A stretch of DNA of 64,000 bases. It comes from Phycicoccus avicenniae_A. Lineage in GTDB: Bacteria > Actinomycetota > Actinomycetes > Actinomycetales > Dermatophilaceae. Both the position numbers and the translations under genes were made by a program. Below are positions 9,077 through 16,838 of this stretch, one piece after another. How positions within the stretch are numbered: the first letter of the stretch is position 1; the number at the start of each line of letters is the position of its first letter. The stretch covers positions 1-64,000 of the forward strand of contig NZ_JBNVZV010000017.1 in the NCBI RefSeq assembly GCF_050496545.1. The letters run 5' to 3'. Below the pieces are notes generated by a model. The model did not search any database, was not told the DNA's origin, and saw only the letters and a list, made by a program, of their open reading frames with translations.

Positions 9077-9111
9077 TGTAAGCGCTTCCAACGTCGTTGT
9101 GAGCGCTTACA
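9077..9111. promoter_or_regulatory. Two LacI-type operators, 21 bp apart
   Basis: TGTAAGCGCTTCCA (9077-9090) and TGTGAGCGCTTACA (9098-9111) share the AGCGCT palindrome centre typical of LacI-family operators with a central CpG. Centre-to-centre distance is 21 bp, two helical turns, which puts both sites on one DNA face. The proximal operator abuts the lacI ribosome binding site (9071-9076). This supports autoregulation of the whole leftward operon. Confidence 0.85.
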
Positions 9112-9204
9112 TTGCCACGGCGGGCCCGCGCGGTGGGCTTTGGGTGCGCAGAAAGTTGTCGGGCCCGACCCGCGCTCGGGCGTGTCGCGGGGTGCGCTCG
9201 CGCG

Positions 9205-9375
9205 GCCGGGGTCGGGCTGCCTGGCCGGTGCGGTGCTGCCGTGCCGGGGTCCTCCCGCCTCGCCGGGGAGATGCTGCCTGGCCGGGGAGATGCTGCAACG
9301 CCGGGGCGCGATGGCACACCGGTGAGGCGCGCAGGCACCGGCGGGGCACGCAGGCACCGGCAGGGCATCCCGACC
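9205..9375. repeat. 19-bp tandem repeat array, about nine copies
   Basis: Nine consecutive 19-bp units beginning at 9205, 9224, 9243, 9262, 9281, 9300, 9319, 9338 and 9357. The consensus is close to GCCGGGGNGATGCTGCCTG. Units four and five are identical over 16 bases; the outer units are degraded. The unit length is not a multiple of three, so a coding role is unlikely. The array fills most of the 371-bp gap between the lacI operators and the SRPBCC gene. Apart from the operators I see nothing else in this gap. Confidence 0.8.
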
Positions 9376-9433
9376 CGGCGCGGCGAGACGCGCGGGGTTC
9401 CCCGCGGGCGCGGGCGCCGCCAGACTGTCCGGC

Positions 9434-9901
9434 ATGGGCACCCCGTACACCGTCTCGCGCACCACCACGGTCGACGCCGCCCCGGAGGCGGTGCGCGCGC
9501 TGCTCCGCGACTTCCGGGAATGGCCCCGCTGGTCACCCTGGGAGGACCTCGACCCCGCGATGCGCCGCACGTACACCGGCGCCGACGCCGGGGTCGGCGC
9601 CCGCTACGCCTGGGAGGGCAACCGCAAGGCCGGCCGCGGCACGATGGAGGTGGTCGGCGACGCCCCGCACGAGGTCGACGTCGCGCTGTCATTCGAGAAG
9701 CCGTTCCCCTCGCGGTCACGGGTCGAGTTCGTCCTCACGCCGCAGGGGTCGGGCACGGGGGTCGAGTGGCGGATGGTCGGCGAGCTGAGCCCGGTGATGC
9801 GCCTCTTCTCCGTCGTGAAGTCGATGGACTCGCTCGTCGGGCCGGACATGGAGAAGGGCCTCGCGCGGCTGCGGGCCGCCGCGGAGGCCTCACCGGCCTG
9901 A
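9434..9901 (+). CDS. SRPBCC-family (polyketide cyclase/START-like) protein
   Basis: 155 residues with the SRPBCC helix-grip pattern: VSRTTTVDAAPEAVRALLRD at the start, WPRWSPWEDLDP, the central beta strands around TGVEWRMVGELS, and a long C-terminal helix ending KGLARLRAAAEA. Such proteins bind a hydrophobic ligand in a deep cavity; the ligand here is unknown. It is a single gene ending in front of a bidirectional terminator. CAGACT at 9421-9426, seven bases before the ATG, could be a weak -10 for a leaderless message. Confidence 0.8.
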   Translation: MGTPYTVSRTTTVDAAPEAVRALLRDFREWPRWSPWEDLDPAMRRTYTGADAGVGARYAWEGNRKAGRGTMEVVGDAPHEVDVALSFEKPFPSRSRVEFVLTPQGSGTGVEWRMVGELSPVMRLFSVVKSMDSLVGPDMEKGLARLRAAAEASPA

Positions 9902-9912
9902 CCGGCCCGGTC

Positions 9913-9932
9913 CCCGACCCCTCGAGGTCGGG
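9913..9932. terminator. Bidirectional terminator between convergent genes
   Basis: CCCGACC and GGTCGGG form a perfect 7-bp stem around a 6-base loop, between the SRPBCC gene and the convergent membrane-protein gene. Confidence 0.55.
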
Positions 9933-9967
9933 CGACACGCAGACCATCGAGCGGGTCGCCGCGCCTG

Positions 9968-10660
9968 TCACCCGATCTCGGGACGGGTGCGACCGCCGAG
10001 GCCGGGCAGCACGGCCCGTCCCAGGGCGGCCGCGAGGAGCGCCTCGCCGGTCACCGCCGGCACCAGCACCGTGGTGAGGGCGGGGTCCGTCCCCGGGAGG
10101 AGGCCCGCGACGAGGGCGAGCGCGCCGCACAGCGCCATCGCCGTCGACCCGATGCGGCCCGCGAGCCCGGACTGCCGGAGCGCGACCGCCGCCGCGACGA
10201 GGTGGAGGCCGAGCACGCCGAGCGCGTCGGACCAGTGGCCGCGGAAGGCCTCCGCTCCGGCGTCCCCCTGCGCGAGGAGCAGCACCGCCCCGACGGCGAC
10301 GAGCAGCGCGTACCCGGTCCTGGCCAGCAGCGCGGCCCAGGCGGCGGGCCGCGCGCGGTCCCGGGTGAGCGTCCACAGCGTGCGGGCGAGGACCACCTCG
10401 AGGACCGCCACGACGAGGAAGCTCGCGACGACGTCGATGCCCGAGGAGCGCGACCCGAGCCCGTCGAGCTGGGCCACCGCGGGGACCGACAGCGCGAGGC
10501 TGCCGAGCCCGGCCGCGAGAGCGAGCCCGGCCGTGCGGACTGCGGGGCGCCGCGTGGCGGCCGCACGGACGCGGGCGCCGGGCGCCGGGGCCCGGAGGTC
10601 GTGTCGGGCCGTGGGCACGGGGTGGACCCGGTGGGCGGGCCGGGCGGCGGTCGTCGTCAT
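9968..10660 (-). CDS. DUF4386-like integral membrane protein
   Basis: 230 residues. After a polar 45-residue N-terminus there are about six hydrophobic segments. The arrangement (VVAVLEVVLARTLWTL, ARTGYALLVAVGAVLLL, WSDALGVLGLHLVAAA) resembles DUF4386 family membrane proteins, whose function is unknown. The ATG at 10660 is the first start giving this topology. It converges on the SRPBCC gene and diverges from the YibE/F gene. Confidence 0.55.
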   Translation of the reverse strand: MTTTAARPAHRVHPVPTARHDLRAPAPGARVRAAATRRPAVRTAGLALAAGLGSLALSVPAVAQLDGLGSRSSGIDVVASFLVVAVLEVVLARTLWTLTRDRARPAAWAALLARTGYALLVAVGAVLLLAQGDAGAEAFRGHWSDALGVLGLHLVAAAVALRQSGLAGRIGSTAMALCGALALVAGLLPGTDPALTTVLVPAVTGEALLAAALGRAVLPGLGGRTRPEIG

Positions 10661-10744
10661 GAGGTCGAGACTGGCCGCGCAGGTCGGCGCTGTCTGTCGG
10701 GGTGAGCCCTGAGCCGACCCCGACCGGTCCCCGGGATGCGCTGC

Positions 10745-10750
10745 TAGGGT
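10745..10750 (+). promoter_or_regulatory. Candidate -10 element of the yibE/F transcript
   Basis: TAGGGT lies eight bases before a GTG-ATG pair that opens a 13-codon reading frame. No convincing -35 hexamer is visible. Confidence 0.4.
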
Positions 10751-10758
10751 CCGGACGC

Positions 10759-10800
10759 GTGATGCGCCGCGCCCCCGACGCCCCGTCCGCGCAGGCCTGA
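10759..10800 (+). CDS. Possible 13-codon leader peptide upstream of yibE/F
   Basis: GTG-ATG opens a short frame reading VMRRAPDAPSAQA, whose TGA (10798-10800) ends one base before the GTG start of the YibE/F gene. A candidate -10 lies just upstream, so the message could begin almost at this frame. The spacing suggests translation of the downstream gene could be coupled to it. It is Arg/Ala/Pro-rich and may be chance in GC-rich DNA. Confidence 0.3.
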   Translation: MMRRAPDAPSAQA

Positions 10801-10801
10801 C

Positions 10802-12058
10802 GTGGGCCACCACCACCCGCTCCCCGAGGCCGCCGCCCATGGCGCCACCCCCGGCGAGCGGCCCGACCCGGCGCCGACCCCGCTCGTCACGCGCGTCGTG
10901 GTCGTGCTGCTCGTGGCGCTCACCGCCGCGGCGACCCTCGTCGGCCTGGTCGCCCTCTGGCCGCGCGGCGAGGTGCCGACCAACCCCGACCTGGACTACG
11001 CCGTCGCCGGCGCGACCTTCCCCCAGGGCAGTGTCGTCTCGCTCACCGAGCCCTGCCCGGCGGCCGCCCCGGACTCCACCGACGGCGGGCCGGTCGGGTC
11101 CCCGGACTGCGGCCAGCTGGCGGTCCGTCTCGACGACGGGTCGACGCAGACCGTCCGCATCCCGCCGGAGGTGAGCCGCTCGGGCCTGCGCGCCGGCGAC
11201 ACGGTGACCCTCCTGAAACTCCCCGACGACGCGCTCGCCGACGCCGCCGACCAGGGGGCCGTCATCGACGGGGCCTACTCCTTCGCCGGTGTCGACCGCG
11301 ACCCCCCGCTCCTCGTCCTCGCCGGGGTCTTCGTCGTCCTCGTGCTGCTCGTCGCGCGATGGCGCGGGCTCGCGGCCCTGGTCAGCCTCGGGTTCGGCGG
11401 CTACGTGCTCCTCGGCTTCGTCGCTCCCGCGCTGCTGCAGGGTGCGGACCCGGTCGCGGTGGGGCTCACCGCATCCGGGGCCACGATGCTCGTCGTGCTC
11501 TACCTGACACACGGCCTCAGCCTGCGCACCTCCACCGCGCTGCTCGGCACCGTCGTCGGTCTCGGCCTCACCGCGGTGGCCGGCGTCTGGGGGTCCGACG
11601 CCGCCCGGCTGACCGGTGTCGGGGACGAGAACGGCGGTCTGCTGCAGGCCCTCGGCACGGAGGTGCGCCTGCACGACCTCGTCGCCTGCGGCGTGCTCAT
11701 CGCGGCCTTCGGCGTCCTCAACGACGTGACCATCAGCCAGACCTCGGCGGTCTGGGAGCTGCGGGCCGCCGACCCCGCCCGCAGCAGGGCGGCGCTGTTC
11801 GCGTCGGCGATGCGGATCGGCCGTGACCACCTCGCCTCGACCGTCTACACGATCGTGTTCGCCTACGCCGGAGCGGCGTTGCCGATCCTCCTGCTCATCT
11901 CGCTGTCCGGCCAGGGCATCGACAAGCTGTTCCTGTCCGAGGACATCACGGCCGAGGTGGTCCGCACGCTGGCCAGCGCGGTCGGCCTGGTCCTCGCCAT
12001 CCCCGCGACCACGGCCGTCGCGGTGCTCGTGGCCCCGCCTCCGGCGCGCCCGGCCTGA
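10802..12058 (+). CDS. YibE/F-family membrane protein
   Basis: 418 residues, GTG start. One hydrophobic segment (VVVVLLVALTAAATLVGLVA) precedes an extracytoplasmic beta domain of about 130 residues (GSVVSLTEPC to SFAGVDRD) with two Cys. About seven membrane helices follow, with the conserved YibE/F stretch GVLNDVTISQTSAVWELR and SMRIGRDHLASTVYTIVFAYAGAALP. The family is widespread and thought to be a transporter of unknown substrate. The gene appears monocistronic, with a terminator after the stop. Confidence 0.85.
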   Translation: MGHHHPLPEAAAHGATPGERPDPAPTPLVTRVVVVLLVALTAAATLVGLVALWPRGEVPTNPDLDYAVAGATFPQGSVVSLTEPCPAAAPDSTDGGPVGSPDCGQLAVRLDDGSTQTVRIPPEVSRSGLRAGDTVTLLKLPDDALADAADQGAVIDGAYSFAGVDRDPPLLVLAGVFVVLVLLVARWRGLAALVSLGFGGYVLLGFVAPALLQGADPVAVGLTASGATMLVVLYLTHGLSLRTSTALLGTVVGLGLTAVAGVWGSDAARLTGVGDENGGLLQALGTEVRLHDLVACGVLIAAFGVLNDVTISQTSAVWELRAADPARSRAALFASAMRIGRDHLASTVYTIVFAYAGAALPILLLISLSGQGIDKLFLSEDITAEVVRTLASAVGLVLAIPATTAVAVLVAPPPARPA

Positions 12059-12072
12059 CCGGCGCTGGTGCC

Positions 12073-12093
12073 TCCCACCGGCCTGTGGTGGGA
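12073..12093 (+). terminator. Terminator after the YibE/F gene
   Basis: TCCCACC and GGTGGGA form a perfect 7-bp stem with a 7-base loop, 15 bp after the stop codon. Confidence 0.5.
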
Positions 12094-12147
12094 TCGGGGG
12101 CAGCAGCGGGACGCCCGTCCCGCCGCCGCCGACCCGAAGGCCCGAGC

Positions 12148-13401
12148 ATGCCCGAGCCCCGACCCGCGACCTACGGCGTCCACTCCGAGGTGGGTCGGCT
12201 GCGCAAGGTCCTCGTCTGCCGTCCGGGCCTCGCGCACCGTCGGCTGACCCCGACGAACTCGGGCGACCTGCTCTTCGACGACGTCCTGTGGGTCGAGCAG
12301 GCCGAGCGCGACCACGCCGAGTTCGTCGCCGAGCTGACCGCTCGTGGGGTCGAGGTCGTCGAGCTCCACGACGTGCTCGCCGAGACGATGGCCGTGCCCG
12401 GCGCCCGCGACTGGCTGCTCGACCGCAAGGTGGTCGCCAACCACGTCGGGCTCGGCCTGGTCGAGGGCACCCGGGCCTTCCTCGAGAGCCTCGCGCCGCA
12501 GCGGCTGGCCGAGTTCCTCATCGGCGGGCTGGCCATCCCCGACCTCCCGCGCGAGTTCGGGTCGCCCTTCGCCGTGCTCGCCCGCGAGCAGACCGGCGCG
12601 CGCGAGTACCTCCTGCCGCCGCTGCCGAACACGCTCTACACGCGGGACACCACGTGCTGGGTGTACGGGGGCCTCACCTTGAACCCGCTCTACTGGCCGG
12701 CGCGCCAGAACGAGACGCTCATCTACAAGGCGGTCTACCGGTTCCACCCGGACTTCGCCGGCTCGCCCATCTGGTGGGGCGACCCCGAGACCGACTGGGG
12801 CGAGGCCACGCTCGAGGGCGGCGACGTCATGCCCGTCGGCAACGGCGTGGTCCTCATGGGGATGAGCGAGCGCACCTCGCGCCAGGCGATCACCCAGGTC
12901 GCCGCCGCGCTCTTCGCGCAGGGGGCCGCCGAGAAGGTCGTCGTGGCCGGGATGCCCCGGCTGCGCTCGGCGATGCACCTCGACACCGTCTTCACCTTCG
13001 CCGACCGCGACGTCGTGACGCTCTACCCGACGATCATGGACGGCGTCCACACCTTCGTGCTGCACCCCTCGGACGCGGCGCCGGGCGTCGAGGTCGAGGA
13101 CCGCGGCGAGGGGTCGTTCACCAAGGTCACGGCCGAGGCGCTCGGACTCGACGGGCTGCGGGTCATCGAGACCGGGGGCGACGCCTACACCTCCGAGCGC
13201 CAGCAGTGGGACAGCGGCAACAACGCGGTCGCCGTCGAGCCCGGGGTGGTCTTCACCTACGACCGGAACACGACGACCAACGCGCTGCTGCGCCGTGCCG
13301 GCATCGAGGTCGTCGAGATCCGCGGCGCCGAGCTCGGCCGCGGACGCGGTGGCGGTCACTGCATGACCTGCCCGCTCGTGCGCGACGCCGTCGACTACTG
13401 A
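12148..13401 (+). CDS. arcA: Arginine deiminase
   Basis: 417 residues. Converts arginine to citrulline and ammonia. Family hallmarks are present: GVHSEVGRLRKVLVCRPG at the N-terminus, NTLYTRDTTCWV, the catalytic His region MHLDTVFTF, and the nucleophile loop GGGHCMTCP with Cys405. The ATG at 12148 is preferred over in-frame upstream codons because the family's YGVHSE segment then sits near the N-terminus and GAAGG is upstream. No arcB, arcC or arcD is adjacent, so a complete arginine-deiminase energy pathway is not shown; the next gene is a carboxylate-amine ligase. Confidence 0.93.
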   Translation: MPEPRPATYGVHSEVGRLRKVLVCRPGLAHRRLTPTNSGDLLFDDVLWVEQAERDHAEFVAELTARGVEVVELHDVLAETMAVPGARDWLLDRKVVANHVGLGLVEGTRAFLESLAPQRLAEFLIGGLAIPDLPREFGSPFAVLAREQTGAREYLLPPLPNTLYTRDTTCWVYGGLTLNPLYWPARQNETLIYKAVYRFHPDFAGSPIWWGDPETDWGEATLEGGDVMPVGNGVVLMGMSERTSRQAITQVAAALFAQGAAEKVVVAGMPRLRSAMHLDTVFTFADRDVVTLYPTIMDGVHTFVLHPSDAAPGVEVEDRGEGSFTKVTAEALGLDGLRVIETGGDAYTSERQQWDSGNNAVAVEPGVVFTYDRNTTTNALLRRAGIEVVEIRGAELGRGRGGGHCMTCPLVRDAVDY

Positions 13402-13414
13402 GGGGGCCGCAGCG

Positions 13415-14557
13415 ATGAGTCCGGACCGCACCTTCCGCCCCTCGGCGGGGCGCACCCTCGGGGTCGAGTGGGAGCTCGGCCTGGTCGACCCCGACACCCT
13501 CGACCTCGTCTCGCGCGCCCCCGAGCTCATCGAGTCCCTGGGGTCGAGCGAGGAGGGCGGGCGCCGGGCCGGCGCCGGGCGCTCGCTCGTCACCAAGGAG
13601 CTGCTGCGCAACACCGTCGAGATCGTGACGGGGGTGTGCGAGAACGCTGCCGAGGCGGCGACCGACCTCGACGAGGGGCTGGCGCGGGTCCGGCGCGCCG
13701 CCGACGACCTAGGGGTCGGCCTCTTCGCCGGCGGCACGCACCCGTTCAGCCGGTGGGAGGACCAGGAGGTCTCGCCCGGCCTGCGCTACGAGACCCTCAT
13801 CGACCGCACCCAGTGGTGGGGGCGGCAGATGGTGATCTACGGGGTGCACGTGCACGTCGGGGTCACCTCGGCGGCCAAGGTCTGGCCGCTGGTCAACGCC
13901 CTGCTCACCTACCACCCGCACCTCACCGCGCTCTCCGCCTCCTCGCCCTTCACCGGCGGCGTCGACACCGGGTACGCGAGCAACCGCACGATGCTCTTCC
14001 AGCAGCTGCCGACCGCGGGCCTGCCCTTCCAGTTCGAGACGTGGGCGCAGTACCGGGCCTACCTGCACGACGTGTTCACCACCGGGGTCGTCGACGACGC
14101 CAGCGAGCTCCGCTGGGACATCCGCCCCTCGCTGCGGCTCGGCACCATCGAGGTCCGGGCGTGCGACGGGCTGATGACCGTGGCCGAGGTCGCCGCCATC
14201 GCGGCCTTCGTGCACTGCCTCCTCGTGCACCTCGAGGAACGGCTCGACGTCGGCCGGCTCCCCGAGCCGCTCCCGCCGTGGCACGTGCAGGAGAACAAGT
14301 GGCGCGCAGCGCGGTACGGGCTGGAGGCCATCGTCATCGCCGATGCACGCAGCCGCGAGGTGCCGGTCGTCGAGGACGTGCTCGCCCTCCTCGACCGCCT
14401 GGAGCCCGTGGCGGCACGGCTGGGATGCCTCGACGAGCTCGCCGGCATCGAGCGGCTGGCCCTCGGGGGCGCCGGCTACCTGCGGATGCGGGCCGCCGCG
14501 GCGGAGGCCGGCGGCGACCTGCGCGAGGCCGCGCGTGCCGCGCTGGTCCCCGTCTGA
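13415..14557 (+). CDS. YbdK-type carboxylate-amine ligase (GCS2 family)
   Basis: 380 residues. Glutamate-cysteine ligase family 2 fold: LGVEWELGLVD at the start with the metal-binding Glu, KELLRNTVEIVTGVC, GGTHPFSRWED, YGVHVHVGV, TGYASNRTMLFQQLP and SLRLGTIEVRACDG. These enzymes couple an amine to a carboxylate with ATP. YbdK homologues have weak glutamate-cysteine ligase activity and the true substrates are often unknown. It starts 13 bp after arcA, so the two are probably co-transcribed and may act on related amino acids. Confidence 0.85.
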   Translation: MSPDRTFRPSAGRTLGVEWELGLVDPDTLDLVSRAPELIESLGSSEEGGRRAGAGRSLVTKELLRNTVEIVTGVCENAAEAATDLDEGLARVRRAADDLGVGLFAGGTHPFSRWEDQEVSPGLRYETLIDRTQWWGRQMVIYGVHVHVGVTSAAKVWPLVNALLTYHPHLTALSASSPFTGGVDTGYASNRTMLFQQLPTAGLPFQFETWAQYRAYLHDVFTTGVVDDASELRWDIRPSLRLGTIEVRACDGLMTVAEVAAIAAFVHCLLVHLEERLDVGRLPEPLPPWHVQENKWRAARYGLEAIVIADARSREVPVVEDVLALLDRLEPVAARLGCLDELAGIERLALGGAGYLRMRAAAAEAGGDLREAARAALVPV

Positions 14558-14558
14558 G

Positions 14559-14577
14559 CCGGAGCGCAGAACTCCGG
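14559..14577 (+). terminator. Terminator after the ligase gene
   Basis: CCGGAG and CTCCGG form a 6-bp stem around a 7-base loop immediately after the stop codon. Confidence 0.45.
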
Positions 14578-14599
14578 TGCGTCGCGCCACGCGGGCTCG

Positions 14600-14614
14600 T
14601 ACGGTGACGACGTG
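14600..14614 (+). promoter_or_regulatory. Leaderless-type promoter of the phosphotransferase-fold gene
   Basis: The -10-like TACGGT (14600-14605) is followed by exactly six bases and then the GTG start, so transcription would begin at or next to the start codon. No Shine-Dalgarno is visible. Confidence 0.55.
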
Positions 14615-15559
14615 CAGTCCCCACCGCTCGACCTGACGCCCGAGGCCGTCCTCGCCGTCGTCCGCGACGGATGGCTGCCGGACGCGCGGTCGGCGGAGTA
14701 CCTGCCCGTCGGGTTCGGGAGCCACCACTGGCGAGTCAAGGACGGTTCCGGCACACCGTGGTTCGTGTCGGCCGACGACGTCGCGGCGGCCGGCGCGCAG
14801 GAGCGCCTCGCCGGGGCGTTCGGGGCCGCGGTCGCCGCCGTGGCGCTCGGGGTGCCGGGCGTGCACGCGCCGGTCCCCTCGCGCGACGGCGACGTCGTGG
14901 TCCGCACCGGTCGGTGGGGTGTGTCGGTGCAGCCCTGGCTGGACGGCAGTGCCGGACGGTTCGGGGACCGGTGGTCGGACGACGACGCGGTGGCCCTGGT
15001 GCGGCGGCTGGCGGCGTTGCACGCCGTCGACGCGCAGGGAGTTCCGCTCGAGGACAACGAGATCCCGGGGCGGCTCGACCTCGAGGCCGTCCTGGCCGGG
15101 GTGCGCGCCGGCCGGCCGCCCGAGGGCGGGCCGCCGGCGGACCGGGTGGGTGGGTTGCTGGCGGGCTCGCTCGCCCGCCTGCGCACGGCGCTCGAGGACG
15201 CCGACGGACGGCCGGCGCCGGACGCGTCGCGGCTCGTCGTCACCCACGGGGAGCCGCATCCCGGCAACGTCGTGCGGACGGCCGACGGCCCGGTCCTCGT
15301 CGACTGGGACACCGCGCGGCGCGCGGAGCCCGAGCGGGACCTGTGGCTCGTCGCGGCCCGCACGGACGTCGACGTCGCGGCGCTGTACGAGCAGCTCACC
15401 GGCCGGCGCGTCGACCGCGAGCGGTTCGCGGACCGGGCCCGGCACTGGCTGCTGCTCGACGTCGTGTCCTTCGTCCCCGACCTCCTCGCGGCGGAGGAGG
15501 ACAGCGCGGACACGGCGTGGCAGCTTGCCGCCCTCGGGGAGACCCTCGAGGCGCTCTGA
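14612..15559 (+). CDS. Aminoglycoside phosphotransferase (APH)-fold kinase
   Basis: 315 residues, GTG start. The kinase-like C-lobe carries VVTHGEPHPGNVV (Brenner motif, about residues 208-220) and VLVDWDTARRAEPERDLWLVA (metal-binding Asp near residue 231). The N-lobe is compact (LPVGFGSHHWRVKDGSGTPWFV). APH-fold proteins phosphorylate diverse small molecules; most chromosomal ones in soil actinobacteria have no known link to antibiotic resistance. It converges with one base of spacing on the next gene. Confidence 0.82.
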   Translation: MQSPPLDLTPEAVLAVVRDGWLPDARSAEYLPVGFGSHHWRVKDGSGTPWFVSADDVAAAGAQERLAGAFGAAVAAVALGVPGVHAPVPSRDGDVVVRTGRWGVSVQPWLDGSAGRFGDRWSDDDAVALVRRLAALHAVDAQGVPLEDNEIPGRLDLEAVLAGVRAGRPPEGGPPADRVGGLLAGSLARLRTALEDADGRPAPDASRLVVTHGEPHPGNVVRTADGPVLVDWDTARRAEPERDLWLVAARTDVDVAALYEQLTGRRVDRERFADRARHWLLLDVVSFVPDLLAAEEDSADTAWQLAALGETLEAL

Positions 15560-15560
15560 C

Positions 15561-16229
15561 TCAGGCGTTCGCGGCGGCCTCGACGGCGTCGAGCTCGGCG
15601 GCCACGGGGGTCTCGCCGCCGTTGAACTCGATGACGGCGCCCGCCGTACCCGGCCGCTCGAGGACGTCGGCGACGACGAGGGCGACGTCGGCGCGGGGCA
15701 CCGAGCCCTTGCCGGCGCCGGTGCGCGAGGTCTCGACCGCCCCTGTGCCGGGGTCGTCGGTGAGTGCGCTCGGACGGACGAGCGTCCAGTGCAGGGCGGA
15801 CTCCTGCAGGTGCGCATCGGCCGCGGTCTTGGCGTCGGCGTAGGCGAAGAACGGGTCGTCCTGCGGCACACCGTGGTTCGGGCCGGCCCCGTAGTACGAC
15901 ACCATCACGTACCGCTGCACGCCGGCCTGGGCGGCGGCGTCCATCGAGCGGATGGCGGCGTCCCGGTCGACGGCGTAGGTGCGCTCGGGGCTGCCGCCGC
16001 CGGCGCCGGCGGACCAGACGACGGCGTCGTGGCCGTCGAGCAGGTCGGCGAGCTCCTCGGTCGAGAGCGACTGGACGTCGGCGACGAGCGCCGTGGCGCC
16101 GTCGGCCTCGACGTCGGCCGAGTGCTCGGGGTTGCGGATGACCGCGGTGACCTCGTGGGAGCGCTGGGCGAGCAGGGGCGTGAGGTGACGGGCCACCTTG
16201 CCGTGGCCGCCGATCAGGAGGATTCGCAT
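15561..16229 (-). CDS. NAD(P)-binding atypical short-chain reductase (NmrA/YwnB-like)
   Basis: 222 residues. A Rossmann fold starts directly at the N-terminus with MRILLIGGHGKVARHLTPLL (GGxGxxG), followed by AVVWSAGAGGG, VMVSYYGAG and YADAKTAADAHLQ, the atypical-SDR pattern that often lacks the classic Tyr-Lys pair. C-terminal WTLVRPSALTDDPGTG and the ADVALVVADVLE helix agree with the SDR_a5/NAD(P)H-binding family. The substrate is unknown. AGGAGGA precedes the ATG by a few codons inside the reading frame rather than upstream, so initiation may be leaderless. Confidence 0.82.
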   Translation of the reverse strand: MRILLIGGHGKVARHLTPLLAQRSHEVTAVIRNPEHSADVEADGATALVADVQSLSTEELADLLDGHDAVVWSAGAGGGSPERTYAVDRDAAIRSMDAAAQAGVQRYVMVSYYGAGPNHGVPQDDPFFAYADAKTAADAHLQESALHWTLVRPSALTDDPGTGAVETSRTGAGKGSVPRADVALVVADVLERPGTAGAVIEFNGGETPVAAELDAVEAAANA

Positions 16230-16274
16230 GTCCGGGCCAACACCGCCGCCGGGACCGCTGTTCCGCGGCTACCC

Positions 16275-16400
16275 GGAGTCGAGTGCGGAGGTGGTCGCGG
16301 GGGCAGCCTGTTCCGCACTCAACCCCGGATGGGTCCGCGCCTGCCTGGAGTCGAGTGCGGAGGTGGTCGCAGGGGCAGCCCTTTCCGCACTCGACCCCGG
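16275..16400. repeat. Two copies of a 54-bp self-complementary element
   Basis: Near-identical 54-bp blocks at 16275-16328 and 16347-16400 (72 bp apart) differ at about five positions. Each begins GGAGTCGAGTGCGGAGGTGG and ends TTCCGCACTC(A/G)ACCCCGG. Within each block GAGTGCGGA and TCCGCACTC form a hairpin with a roughly 22-base loop. They fill the gap between the NAD(P)-binding gene and the DUF2071 operon's downstream gene. They could act as terminator or be copies of a dispersed intergenic element. Confidence 0.8.
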
Positions 16401-16412
16401 GAAGGGGTGGGG

Positions 16413-16838
16413 TCAGGGGAGGGCGGCGACCGCGGCCACGACGGCCGCCGCCAGCCCGGCGAGCGCCGCCCCGGCGCGCACCCTGTCGGCGACCAGGAGG
16501 CGGCGGAGCAGGGCGGGGGCCGGGCCCTCCCGTCCCAGCGCGCCGTGGGTGGGCGCGGCCACGAGGGCGGTCGTCCCGAGGGCGAGCGCCTGGGCGGCCA
16601 GGGCGACCACCACGGCCGGCCCCAGCGGCGCGGCGACCAGCACCCATCCACCGGCGAGCAGGACCGCGAGGTAGACCGCCCCGACGAGGGGCACGATCCG
16701 GCGGGAGTGCGCGTCGTGCGCGGCCGCGAAGGAGCCGGCCGGCTGCGCGGCCAGCACCGGGTAGACCAGCGTCGTGACCGTCACCTGGAAGCCGGCGTGC
16801 AGCGCGGACGCGATGGCCAGGGCGGCGAGCGGGGTCAT
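16413..16838 (-). CDS. Small four-helix membrane protein, function unknown
   Basis: 141 residues, Ala/Leu/Val-rich, with four predicted membrane helices and a polar stretch (AAHDAHSRRIVP) between helices one and two. The ATG overlaps the stop of the DUF2071 gene by 4 bp (ATGA), so the two are translated together. I do not recognise a named family with certainty. The pairing suggests a membrane partner for the DUF2071 protein. Confidence 0.7.
   Translation of the reverse strand: MTPLAALAIASALHAGFQVTVTTLVYPVLAAQPAGSFAAAHDAHSRRIVPLVGAVYLAVLLAGGWVLVAAPLGPAVVVALAAQALALGTTALVAAPTHGALGREGPAPALLRRLLVADRVRAGAALAGLAAAVVAAVAALP

Noticed and set aside
9112..10077. Coding frames through the 19-bp repeat array
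   Set aside because: The repeat period shifts the reading frame each unit, the translations are low-complexity, and the SRPBCC frame alone shows family motifs.
12085..12147. An earlier in-frame start for arginine deiminase
   Set aside because: The added residues are Arg/Gly/Ser-rich and precede the family N-terminus; they also cover the terminator hairpin of the preceding gene. ATG at 12148 fits better.
14612..15559. Aminoglycoside resistance gene
   Set aside because: The APH fold is used by kinases of many small molecules. Nothing in the context (no mobile element, no resistance neighbours) supports a resistance role.
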